A stretch of 16,844 bases of DNA from JAKAXG01 sp035702985. Its GTDB lineage: Bacteria > Actinomycetota > Acidimicrobiia > Acidimicrobiales > Palsa-688. Positions 1 to 6,801 of the stretch are shown here, in pieces. How positions within the stretch are numbered: the first letter of the stretch is position 1; every line of letters begins with the position of its first letter. Under the pieces are notes generated by a model. That model worked only from the letters and a program-made list of their open reading frames with translations, ran no database searches and was not told the origin of the DNA. The stretch covers positions 1 through 16,844 of the forward strand of contig DASSZD010000112.1 of the NCBI GenBank assembly GCA_035702985.1, in the 5' to 3' direction. The position numbers and the translations under genes were made by a program.

Positions 1-709
1 CTTCATGCAGGCCTGCGGGGTGAACCTGGGTGGCACCGCCCTGCACCAGGTGGATTTCTGGACCAGCCACGAGGCCCTCATCCTCGGCTACGAGGAGGCC
101 ATGACCCGCCGGGACTCGTTGAGTGGCGACTGGTACGACACGTCGGCCCACCTGGTATGGGTCGGAGAGCGGACCCGCCAGCCGGGCGGGGCCCACGTCG
201 AGTTCGTGTCCGGCCTGTCCAACCCCATCGGCGTCAAGATCGGCCCCACGGTGACCGCCGCGGAGGTGGTCGAGCTGTGCGACCGGCTGGACCCCGACCG
301 GGACCCGGGCCGCCTGACCCTCATCTCCCGCATGGGCGCAGGCCAGGTCGCCGGCCGGCTGCCGGCCCTGCTGCGGGCCGTGCGGGACGCCGGCCACCCG
401 GTGGTGTGGGCGTGCGACCCCATGCACGGCAACACCTTCGTGGGGGCCGGGGGCCGCAAGACCCGCCATTTCGACCATGTGCTGGCCGAGATCGGCGAGT
501 TCTTCGCAACGTGCCGGTCCGAGGGTGTCTGGCCGGGGGGCGTGCACGTGGAGCTGACCGGCGACAACGTCACCGAGTGCCTCGGTGGCACCGACGAGGT
601 CCTCGAGAACCACCTGGAGCTGCGCTACACCACCACCTGCGACCCCCGCCTCAACGGGGGTCAGTCGCTGGACCTGGCCTTCCGGGTGGCCGAACTGCTC
701 CGGCGCTGA
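1..709 (+). CDS. 3-deoxy-7-phosphoheptulonate synthase, class II (3' part)
   Basis: This is the C-terminal part of a class II DAHP synthase, which condenses phosphoenolpyruvate and erythrose 4-phosphate in the first step of the shikimate pathway. The reading frame is open to the left edge (codons from position 2, upstream of the first ATG at 5), so the gene starts outside the window. Visible family motifs are RMGAG, WACDPMHGNT, HVELTGDNVTEC and TTCDPRLNGGQSL. They supply the His, Glu and Asp that in the family bind the metal with an N-terminal Cys not present here. The C-terminus, ending at LAFRVAELLRR, looks complete. A GC-rich hairpin begins one nucleotide after the TGA. The family call is firm; whether the enzyme is feedback-regulated cannot be judged without the N-terminal half. 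Confidence 0.95.
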   Translation, partial: FMQACGVNLGGTALHQVDFWTSHEALILGYEEAMTRRDSLSGDWYDTSAHLVWVGERTRQPGGAHVEFVSGLSNPIGVKIGPTVTAAEVVELCDRLDPDRDPGRLTLISRMGAGQVAGRLPALLRAVRDAGHPVVWACDPMHGNTFVGAGGRKTRHFDHVLAEIGEFFATCRSEGVWPGGVHVELTGDNVTECLGGTDEVLENHLELRYTTTCDPRLNGGQSLDLAFRVAELLRR

Positions 710-742
710 CCGCCGGCGGGGGGTTCGGCCGAGCCCCGGCGG
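710..742 (+). terminator. Post-stop GC hairpin after DAHP synthase
   Basis: A nine-pair stem with one bulged C (717) pairs 710-719 with 734-742 around a 14-nt loop. It starts directly after the stop codon. No T-run follows, so this would be a U-less actinobacterial-type terminator or an mRNA 3' stabiliser. The C-rich stretch downstream could complete termination through Rho. Confidence 0.45.
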
Positions 743-775
743 GGCGCCGGGGGTGCTCCTGCGGCGTGGCGAGGC

Positions 776-860
776 GGGGACGGCGCCGCACGCCGAGGGT
801 GTGGCGCACGCCACCCGCCGCACGCCGAGGGGTGGGGACGGCGCCGCACGCCGAGGGGTG
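776..860. repeat. Short direct-repeat cluster, three units
   Basis: A 24-bp sequence at 776-799 is repeated exactly at 834-857. A middle copy at 817-831 shares the 15-bp core GCCGCACGCCGAGGG (also at 785-799 and 843-857). The spacings are 32 and 26 bp. The cluster is non-coding, lies between convergent genes, and I recognise no known element. It may be slippage-derived low-complexity DNA. Confidence 0.6.
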
Positions 861-880
861 TCCTGTTGCCCCCTCAGGGC

Positions 881-1083
881 AGAAACCCACCCCCTCGAGC
901 CAGCCACCACCCCACCCAGCAGGCGCCGGCACACCCGCACGCCGCCCACACCCGCCCGACGCGGCCAACCGAACCCCGCCGGCCTGCGGCCCACCGCACC
1001 CGACCCCGCCGCACCCCGCCGGCGAGACGCCCGCCGGCCCGCCGGCGAGGCGGCCACCGGCCCGCCCAGCCGCCGGCCGGAGC
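881..1083 (+). promoter_or_regulatory. C-rich, G-poor stretch (candidate Rho-utilisation region)
   Basis: The + strand here is rich in C and A and poor in G, especially about 885-965, where CCACC and CACCC runs follow each other. RNA from the DAHP synthase gene would be C-rich and little folded, as Rho needs. The later part contains GCCGGCGAG twice (1018 and 1041). With the repeat cluster and hairpin this fills the 374-bp gap between the convergent genes. I see no gene in it; open frames here are shadows with Pro/Arg/Ala-only composition. Confidence 0.35.
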
Positions 1084-1995
1084 TCAGCGACGGAGACGCC
1101 GCTCGTACGCCTGGAGGATGTCGGCCATCACACGCTTGCCGTCGAACAGGACGTCCCGCCACGTGTAGGTGAGGACCACCCAACCCCGCAGGACCAGAGC
1201 GTTCTGGCGGGCCAGGTCGCTCCGCATCTGCTCGGGTGAATGGTGCCAGGTGTAGCTGTTGAGCTCGATGGACAGCTGACGGTCGTCGTAGGCGTAATCG
1301 ATCCGGTAACAGCCGCCCTCCCCGGCGTGCACTTCGGCCCTGGGAACCGGCATCCCGCAGCGCACGAACAACCTGGCCATCTGTGCCTCCAGCACGCTGG
1401 CGTCAGGAGCGCAGAAGTCCCCTCGATGCAGCAGGCACCGCCGCAGCGCCCCGAGTCCCCGCCGGGGTGGACCCGACAGCTCGCGATGCAGGTCGACCAG
1501 GCGCACCGCGCCCTCGGCCAGGGCCCTGTCCACCGCCAGGGCGAGTTCCGCGGCGCTGGCGCTCAGCGCCAGGTCCACGAGGACGCGCGACGCATCGGTA
1601 CAAGGGATGTCCTGGAAGTAGCGGCGACGCAGGGGGCCGCTGGCCCGATGCACGGTCACGCCCGGGGCGCGCCAGGCGCACCAGGTCGTCTTGGTGAGAT
1701 GCACCTGGGCGGGGGGCCGGTCGATGAACCCGGCCAGCCAGGCGGCCGAACGGTGCGACGCCAGCGCACCGGGCCCCACGGCGGCCATGGCCGCCCGCAC
1801 CGCGGTCTGATGGTTGGTTGGCGTGCCGGCCAGCACGAACACCCCCCGGTGCAGCCGTCGCAGCGTACCGGCCCGGACCAGTCCGGCGATCACCTTGTCG
1901 GACGCGCCGGTCCTCACGATCTGCGCCCTGGTGATCACCCCGTGGTTCCGACCGGCGAACCTGATCACCGACGCCACCCGCTCCACATACACCAT
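1084..1995 (-). CDS. AbiEi-like winged-helix protein with C-terminal DUF559/PD-(D/E)XK-like domain
   Basis: This 303-aa cytoplasmic protein belongs to a common actinobacterial family. Residues about 8-60 resemble the N-terminal winged-helix domain of AbiEi-type antitoxins (GVITRAQIVRTG, then LRRLHRGVFVLAG). Residues about 195-300 resemble the DUF559/Vsr-like nuclease fold: RIDY (D233), IELN (E244, N246), H251/H252, then ALVLRGWVVLTYTWRDV. The usual acidic pattern is therefore partly kept, with E-L-N in place of the commoner E-x-D. No AbiEii nucleotidyltransferase toxin lies beside it, so a toxin-antitoxin role is doubtful. Its function is unknown; DNA binding or nuclease activity is inferred from fold only. 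The ATG at 1995 is 8 nt from a TACTAT hexamer, which suggests a leaderless or very short-leader mRNA. Confidence 0.8.
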   Translation of the reverse strand: MVYVERVASVIRFAGRNHGVITRAQIVRTGASDKVIAGLVRAGTLRRLHRGVFVLAGTPTNHQTAVRAAMAAVGPGALASHRSAAWLAGFIDRPPAQVHLTKTTWCAWRAPGVTVHRASGPLRRRYFQDIPCTDASRVLVDLALSASAAELALAVDRALAEGAVRLVDLHRELSGPPRRGLGALRRCLLHRGDFCAPDASVLEAQMARLFVRCGMPVPRAEVHAGEGGCYRIDYAYDDRQLSIELNSYTWHHSPEQMRSDLARQNALVLRGWVVLTYTWRDVLFDGKRVMADILQAYERRLRR

Positions 1996-2003
1996 AATAT
2001 TCC

Positions 2004-2009
2004 ATAGTA
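2004..2009 (-). promoter_or_regulatory. -10-like hexamer TACTAT before the AbiEi-like gene
   Basis: On the minus strand TACTAT lies 8 nt before the ATG at 1995, inside an AT-rich patch (1991-2020) that stands out from the GC-rich surroundings. The spacing fits transcription starting at or next to the start codon. GGAA between them could alternatively be a weak ribosome-binding site. No clear -35 was found. Confidence 0.4.
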
Positions 2010-2046
2010 TTTCTTAGCTATCCTGACTGAGCAAGGCCCAGACCAG

Positions 2047-2077
2047 TTACGGTCTAATCCCGTAAAAGTTGATCAAC
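2047..2077 (+). promoter_or_regulatory. Candidate sir promoter and operator (inverted repeat over -10)
   Basis: TCTAAT (2053-2058) matches five of six bases of the consensus -10. It lies inside an exact inverted repeat, TTACGG-N7-CCGTAA (2047-2065). Just downstream, near the expected transcript start, is a perfect 10-bp palindrome, GTTGATCAAC (2068-2077). A repressor on either element would block transcription of the sulfite reductase gene, which fits a sulfur-responsive regulator, but its identity is unknown. A convincing -35 is absent. Confidence 0.4.
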
Positions 2078-2105
2078 ACAGTCGGCTTTTGCTTGACTGT
2101 CTCCC

Positions 2106-3887
2106 GTGCAGACCACGGCAATCGACCCCGAGCTCGCAGCCGACATCGCCAAGTTCGAGCGCCTCCTGGCCGACCACCTGGCCGGCCGGGTGGACGAGGA
2201 CGCCTTCCGGGTGTTCCGCCTCAACAACGGCATCTACGGCCAACGCCAGGGCGGCCACAACCAGATGGTCCGGGTCAAGCTCCCCTACGGAGGGGTCAAC
2301 GCCGACCAGCTCGAGCTGCTGGCCGACGTGGCCGACCGCTACAGCCGGGGGTGGGGGCACCTGACCACCCGCCAGAACGTGCAGTTCCACTTCGTCCAGC
2401 TGGAGCGGGTCCCCGAACTGCTCACCGATCTGGCCTCGGTGGGACTGACCACCCGGGAGGCGTGCGGCGACACGGTGCGCAACGTGATGGGCTGCCACCT
2501 GGCCGGCGCCTGCCCGTTCGAGGTGCTCGACATCAGCCCCTGGGCCGAGGCCACGTTCCGGTATTTCCTGCACCACCCCTACGCCCAGCGGCTGCCCCGC
2601 AAGTTCAAGATCAACTTCTCCGGGTGCGTCACCGACTGCGGCCAGGCCATGTTCAACGACGTGGGGGTGGTCGCGGTGGCCCGGCCCACGGCGGACGGGA
2701 CCGTGGAGCCGGGTTTCCGCGTCTTCGTGGCCGGCGGCCTGGGGGCCAACCCCCACCCGGCGCAGGCCCTGGAGGAGTTCACCGCCCGGGAGGACCTGCT
2801 GCCCACCATCGAGGCGGTGCTGCGCACCTTCGACCACTTCGGCAACCGCTACAACAAGCTGCGGGCCCGCCTGAAGTGGGTGGTCGACGAGATCGGCATC
2901 GACGAGCTGCGCCGGCGGATCCTGCGGGAGCGCCAGCTGCTCCTGGCCAGCTCCAGCTGGCCAGGCGGCATCCCCGCCCTGGTGGAGGAGCTCGGCGACG
3001 AGCCGGCCGGCCTGGCCACCGGCATCGAGCCGACCCGGGTCGGTACTCCGGTCACGCTCAACCTGACGCCCAGGATGGAGCCCGACCCCTACACCCGTTG
3101 GGAGTCCACCAACGTGGTGGTGGGCGCGGCCAAGGGCACCGTGTCGGCCATCGCCTACGCCCGGCTGGGCGACATCACCAGCGAGCAGTTCCGGGCGCTG
3201 GCGGCCATCCTGAGGGACTTCGGCGCCACCGTGCGGGTGACCAACCGTCAGAACCTGGCTTTCCGGGGTCTGCGCCCCGACCAGCTGCAGGATCTGTACA
3301 AGCGCCTGGACCGGATCGGCATGGCCGAGCCGGGTGCCGAGCTGGCCCGCGACGTGGTGTCGTGCCCCGGTGCCGACACCTGCAACCTGGCCGTGACCCA
3401 GAGCCGGGGGCTGGCCGACGACATCGGCCGGGCCCTGGAGCAGGCCGGCCTGGGTGACGTGGGCGGCATCCGGATCAACATCTCCGGCTGCACCAACAGC
3501 TGCGGTCAGCACCACATCGCCGACATCGGCTTCCACGGGGCCGAGCGCCGGGCCCACGGCCAGTCCGCTCCCGGCTACCAGATGCTGCTCGGGGGCCGGG
3601 TCAGCGACACCGAGGTCGAGTTCGGCCAGCGGGCGCTGCGCCTGCCCGCCAAGGCCGCCGCCGAGGCCGCCGTGCGGGTCGTGGGCCGCTTCGCCGAGGA
3701 GCGACAGGCCGGCGAGGCCTTCGCCGGCTGGCTCGACCGGGTCGGGGGGGCCAAGGTCATCGCCCGGGAGCTCAAGGACCTGGACGAGTGGCCGACACCC
3801 GACGAGCGCCCGGACTTCTACGTGGACTTCGACGAGACCGGGCCCTACAGCGCCGAGGTCGGCCAGGGCGAGTGCGCCGCCGGCTGA
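2106..3887 (+). CDS. sir: Ferredoxin-dependent assimilatory sulfite reductase (siroheme, [4Fe-4S])
   Basis: This 593-aa protein reduces sulfite to sulfide with six electrons; the next gene is APS reductase, so sulfite rather than nitrite is the likely substrate. It has the two-fold pseudo-repeat of the family. The C-terminal half has C420-x5-C426 and C462-x3-C466, the ligands of the [4Fe-4S]/siroheme centre. Substrate-binding basic residues R89, R125, K166 and K168 are in place. Y44 (IYGQRQ) and C120 (EACGDT) align, from memory, with the Tyr-Cys pair cross-linked in M. tuberculosis SirA, supporting the sulfite call. Unusually, the N-terminal half also has C130-x5-C136 and C174-x3-C178. GTG at 2106 is the first start after an in-frame TGA at 2094; no good ribosome-binding site precedes it. 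Confidence 0.9.
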   Translation: MQTTAIDPELAADIAKFERLLADHLAGRVDEDAFRVFRLNNGIYGQRQGGHNQMVRVKLPYGGVNADQLELLADVADRYSRGWGHLTTRQNVQFHFVQLERVPELLTDLASVGLTTREACGDTVRNVMGCHLAGACPFEVLDISPWAEATFRYFLHHPYAQRLPRKFKINFSGCVTDCGQAMFNDVGVVAVARPTADGTVEPGFRVFVAGGLGANPHPAQALEEFTAREDLLPTIEAVLRTFDHFGNRYNKLRARLKWVVDEIGIDELRRRILRERQLLLASSSWPGGIPALVEELGDEPAGLATGIEPTRVGTPVTLNLTPRMEPDPYTRWESTNVVVGAAKGTVSAIAYARLGDITSEQFRALAAILRDFGATVRVTNRQNLAFRGLRPDQLQDLYKRLDRIGMAEPGAELARDVVSCPGADTCNLAVTQSRGLADDIGRALEQAGLGDVGGIRINISGCTNSCGQHHIADIGFHGAERRAHGQSAPGYQMLLGGRVSDTEVEFGQRALRLPAKAAAEAAVRVVGRFAEERQAGEAFAGWLDRVGGAKVIARELKDLDEWPTPDERPDFYVDFDETGPYSAEVGQGECAAG

Positions 3888-3892
3888 CCGGC

Positions 3893-3953
3893 CCGCACAC
3901 GCCGACCGCACCCCCCGCCCGACGCACCGCACACGCCGACCGCACCCCCCGCC
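3893..3953 (+). repeat. 27-bp C-rich direct repeat between sir and cysH
   Basis: Two identical 27-bp copies, 3893-3919 and 3927-3953, have a 34-bp period. The CCGCAC/CCGACC theme continues in degraded form to about 4065. The + strand is C-rich and G-poor. No gene is present here; the frame that extends cysH upstream translates to Pro/Arg/Thr low complexity. The spacer could bind Rho and set the level of cysH relative to sir. Confidence 0.6.
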
Positions 3954-4096
3954 GGACCCACCCCCCGCCGCACCCGCCGACCGCCCGCGCCGACCGCACC
4001 CGCCGCCCCGCACCCGCCGCCGGCCCACAGCCGCCCACACCACGCCGCACCGCACCGACCACACCGGATGACTGGGAAGGAACGGAAAAAGCGACC

Positions 4097-4792
4097 ATGA
4101 CCTCGACACTGGGCGCCGGCACCCACCTGCACGCCCCCGAGTGGAGCGACTCCGAGCTGGCCGCCCTCAACCGCCGGTTCGAGTCGGCGCCGGCCCAGGC
4201 GGTGATCGAGTGGGCCGTGGAACAGTTCCACCCGTTCATGTGCCTGGCCGCCTCCATGACCGACGCCGTGCTGATCGACCTGGCGGTGGCGGTCGAGCCG
4301 TCCATCGAGGTGGTGTTCATCGACACCGGCTACCACTTCCCCGAAACCCTGGACACCGTCGAGGTGGTGCGCCGCCGGTACGGGCTCAACATGCGGGTGC
4401 TGACCGTCGCCCCCCAGCCGGTTGAGCTGTGGAAGGCCGACCCGGCGAACTGCTGCTCCACGGCCAAGGTCGAACAACTCGACCGGGCCCTGCTCGGCAA
4501 GCTGGCCTGGATGAGCGGGCTGCGCCGCTCCGAGGCCGCCACCCGGGCCGGCGCCCCCATCGTGGCCCGTGATCTGCGGGGCCTGGTCAAGGTCAACCCG
4601 ATCGCCACCTGGACCGATCTAGATGTGAGTGGTTACATCGCCGATCACGCCGTACCGGTCAACCCGCTGCTGGCCCGGGGGTACCCGTCCATCGGGTGCC
4701 GGCCGTGCACCCGGCCCGTCGGTGACGGCGCCGATCCCCGCTCCGGGCGCTGGGCCGGGTCGGACAAGACGGAGTGCGGCCTGCACACCTGA
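4097..4792 (+). CDS. cysH: Adenylyl-sulfate (APS) reductase, [4Fe-4S] type, thioredoxin-dependent
   Basis: This 231-aa protein reduces adenosine 5'-phosphosulfate to sulfite and AMP, feeding the sulfite reductase encoded upstream. The paired cysteines C119-C120 and C201-x2-C204 are the [4Fe-4S] ligands that mark APS-specific rather than PAPS-specific enzymes, and C227 in ECGLH is the catalytic cysteine at the C-terminus. Other family signatures are IDTGYHFPETL (75-85), SGLRRSEA (140-147), KVNPIATWTD (165-174) and YPSIGCRPCT (196-205). The ATG at 4097 was chosen because homology starts soon after it, GGAA motifs lie 8-20 nt upstream, and a longer in-frame extension is low-complexity. Sulfate-activation genes (sat, cysD, cysN) are not in the window. 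It is probably co-transcribed with sir across the 209-bp spacer. Confidence 0.93.
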   Translation: MTSTLGAGTHLHAPEWSDSELAALNRRFESAPAQAVIEWAVEQFHPFMCLAASMTDAVLIDLAVAVEPSIEVVFIDTGYHFPETLDTVEVVRRRYGLNMRVLTVAPQPVELWKADPANCCSTAKVEQLDRALLGKLAWMSGLRRSEAATRAGAPIVARDLRGLVKVNPIATWTDLDVSGYIADHAVPVNPLLARGYPSIGCRPCTRPVGDGADPRSGRWAGSDKTECGLHT

Positions 4793-4857
4793 CCACCGGG
4801 GGGCGGAGCGGCCCACCCGGCACCCGGACCCGGGGATCGACGGGGCGGGGGGTCTGT

Positions 4858-4863
4858 TAGCGT
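4858..4863 (+). promoter_or_regulatory. -10-like hexamer TAGCGT before the glucosaminidase gene
   Basis: TAGCGT lies about 60 nt before the chosen start and resembles other -10 elements in the window (TAGCCT, TAGCAT). The 132-bp gap after cysH otherwise holds only GC-rich sequence without a clear hairpin. This is a weak call. Confidence 0.25.
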
Positions 4864-4924
4864 GGTCGGCCGGGACCGTTTGGTGGAAGGTCTCCCCCCT
4901 TCGTCGTCGAAGTCTCAAAGGTTG

Positions 4925-6706
4925 ATGTCCGTGATGCGGTCCGTCCGTCGAGCGGCTTCGGCCGTGTGCGCCGCAGCCCTTACATCGGCCCTCGCCGGGG
5001 CCGTGATGGTCGCGGGCGCGTCCTCGCCGGTCTACGCCCAGGACGGGTCCTCCTCCACTTCGGCCACCACCGCCCCGCCCCTCACCCTGCCGGGCGGGTC
5101 CACCTCGAGCACCACCACGGCGCCACCGACCACCCAGCCGCCGGCCCAGCCGGCCCCGCAGCCGGCCGCTCCGCCCACCACCCGCCCGGCGGCCCAGCCG
5201 GCCCCGGCGTCCCCCTCCACCACCCCCGGGGGCAAGGTCCCGGCCGTGCCGACCGGTGGTCCGCCCACCACCTCCACCGCCCCCGGGGCGCCGGCCGCCC
5301 CTCCGCCCGACCCGAAGCCCATCCTGTCCCAGGTCGATTCCGACCTGGCCCAGCTGACCGCCATCGACGACTACAAGGCGGCCCAGGCGCTGGTGTCGAC
5401 GGCCCAGGCGCAGGTGACCGCGGCCGGAGCGGCGCTGCAATCGGCCCGGAACGCCCTCACCGCCGCCCAGCAGGAGGAATCGCAGGCCAACGGCAACAAA
5501 GCGGCCGCCGACGCCAAGCTGCGGTCCATGGCGGTGGCCGCCTACATCGGGGTGGGCTACACCACCCCCGGCTACGGCCCCCCGTCGGGCGGCAACGGCA
5601 ACCAGGGACCGGGCACGGTCAGCACCCCCGGCGGCCTGACCGGGGTGCGGGAGCTGGACGCCAAGGAGATGCTCATCCTGGTCGGCCAGAAGGCCCGCCA
5701 GAATGACGACTCCGCCACCCGGTCCCTCACCGACACCAGGAAGGCGGTCCAGACGGCCGCGGCCGGCTACGCCCGGGCCCAGGCCGGGGTGGGCTCCGCC
5801 GAGCGTTCGCTCCTGGCCGCCCAGCAGACCCTGAAGCAGGTGGTCACCGCCGCCACCACCCCCGGCGTGGCCACGGCCACCCCGCTGCCGAACCTGGCGT
5901 CGCTCAGCCTGGCCTCCGCCGCCCTCACCGGCGCCCGCCCGTCCACCGGGGCGGCGCCGGGTCAGGCCCCGGCGGTGGACACCGCCGCCGTCGGCGCCAC
6001 CCCGGCCGCCCCCGCGTCGCCGGCCATCCTCGGCCCGTCGGTGCTGACCGGATCGGACCTGGCCGGCTGGTTCGCCAGCACCGGCCACCAGGCCAACGCC
6101 ACCGTGCCGATCGCCCAGCTGGCCCAGGACTACCAGACCTGGGGGCAGAAGACCGGTGTCCGCTACGACCTGGCCTTCGCCCAGTCGGTGGTGGAGACCG
6201 GCTTCTTCTCCTTCCCCGCCGGCGGCCAGCTGACGGCCAAGGACAACAATTTCGCCGGTATCGGCGCCTGCGACTCCTGCGCCCACGGTTGGAGCTTCCC
6301 GGACGCCAGCACCGGGGTGGGCGCCCAGCTGGAGCTGCTCTACGAGTACGCCAGCCCCACCGGCCTGCCCAAGAGCCTGCCCGACGTGATCGGGGCCAAC
6401 GGTCCCGGCGGCTGCTGCCAGACCTGGACCCAGCTGGCCGGCGTGTGGGCGTCGAGCACCGTGTACGGGATCTCCATCATGACCGTCTACCACCAGATGC
6501 TGACCTGGCTGATCCCCCAGCGCGAGGCCGCCGCCGGGCTGGTGCCGTCCTCCTCCAACCCGACCACCGCCACCGCCCAGGGCCCGCAGCTGGCACCGCT
6601 GCCGGCCGCCCCCCAGCCGGGCCCCAACCAGCCGGCGGCCACCCACTCGGCCGGCGCCCCCGGCGGCTCCAGCGGCTCCAAGGCGGCCGCCACCTCCCGG
6701 CCCTAG
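4925..6706 (+). CDS. Secreted coiled-coil protein with glucosaminidase-like (GH73) domain
   Basis: A predicted 593-aa exported cell-wall hydrolase. It has a signal peptide (about 1-38, cleavage near VYA/QD), a Pro/Thr/Ala-rich linker (40-131), a coiled coil (132-205) ending in MAVAAYIG as in RipA/CwlO-type hydrolases, and a second coil (about 239-315). An Ala/Pro linker leads to a glucosaminidase-like domain (about 394-530) with E424 (QSVVETG) as likely catalytic acid and NNFAGIGACDSC. The tail is Pro/Ala/Ser-rich. Cysteines in GACDSC and GGCC could form disulfides outside the cell. It probably cleaves peptidoglycan glycan strands, with the coils acting as autoinhibitor or partner-binding arm; that is inference. 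ATG 4925 starts the signal peptide; AAAGG at 4917-4921 is rather close to it, so GTG 4931 or ATG 4934 are possible. Confidence 0.8.
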   Translation: MSVMRSVRRAASAVCAAALTSALAGAVMVAGASSPVYAQDGSSSTSATTAPPLTLPGGSTSSTTTAPPTTQPPAQPAPQPAAPPTTRPAAQPAPASPSTTPGGKVPAVPTGGPPTTSTAPGAPAAPPPDPKPILSQVDSDLAQLTAIDDYKAAQALVSTAQAQVTAAGAALQSARNALTAAQQEESQANGNKAAADAKLRSMAVAAYIGVGYTTPGYGPPSGGNGNQGPGTVSTPGGLTGVRELDAKEMLILVGQKARQNDDSATRSLTDTRKAVQTAAAGYARAQAGVGSAERSLLAAQQTLKQVVTAATTPGVATATPLPNLASLSLASAALTGARPSTGAAPGQAPAVDTAAVGATPAAPASPAILGPSVLTGSDLAGWFASTGHQANATVPIAQLAQDYQTWGQKTGVRYDLAFAQSVVETGFFSFPAGGQLTAKDNNFAGIGACDSCAHGWSFPDASTGVGAQLELLYEYASPTGLPKSLPDVIGANGPGGCCQTWTQLAGVWASSTVYGISIMTVYHQMLTWLIPQREAAAGLVPSSSNPTTATAQGPQLAPLPAAPQPGPNQPAATHSAGAPGGSSGSKAAATSRP

Positions 6707-6761
6707 CCACCCGTCCCGCCCCCCGGCCGGCAGCGGGAGCGGAGGACCGGGAGGGCGGACC

Positions 6762-6793
6762 GGGGCCGGCAGAGGCAGGGCGGGGCGGGGCGG
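6762..6793 (+). other. G-run cluster, candidate G-quadruplex
   Basis: Four runs of three or four G (6762-6765, 6778-6780, 6782-6785, 6787-6790) lie in the 95-bp gap between convergent genes, with loops of 12, 1 and 1 nt. There is no ordinary terminator hairpin here, although CCGGCCGG (6723-6730) is palindromic. In such GC-rich DNA this may be chance. Confidence 0.25.
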
Positions 6794-6801
6794 AGCCGGC
6801 G

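Noticed and set aside
2039..2056. CAGAC and GTCTA arms resemble the McbR operator of corynebacteria.
   Set aside because: The spacing is eight bases instead of the six I recall, and the match is otherwise short. A McbR role is not supported; I kept only the plain inverted repeats.
3788..4096. The cysH frame is open upstream for about 100 codons.
   Set aside because: The extension overlaps the end of sir and then reads Pro/Arg/Thr low complexity from the repeat spacer. Homology starts after the ATG at 4097.
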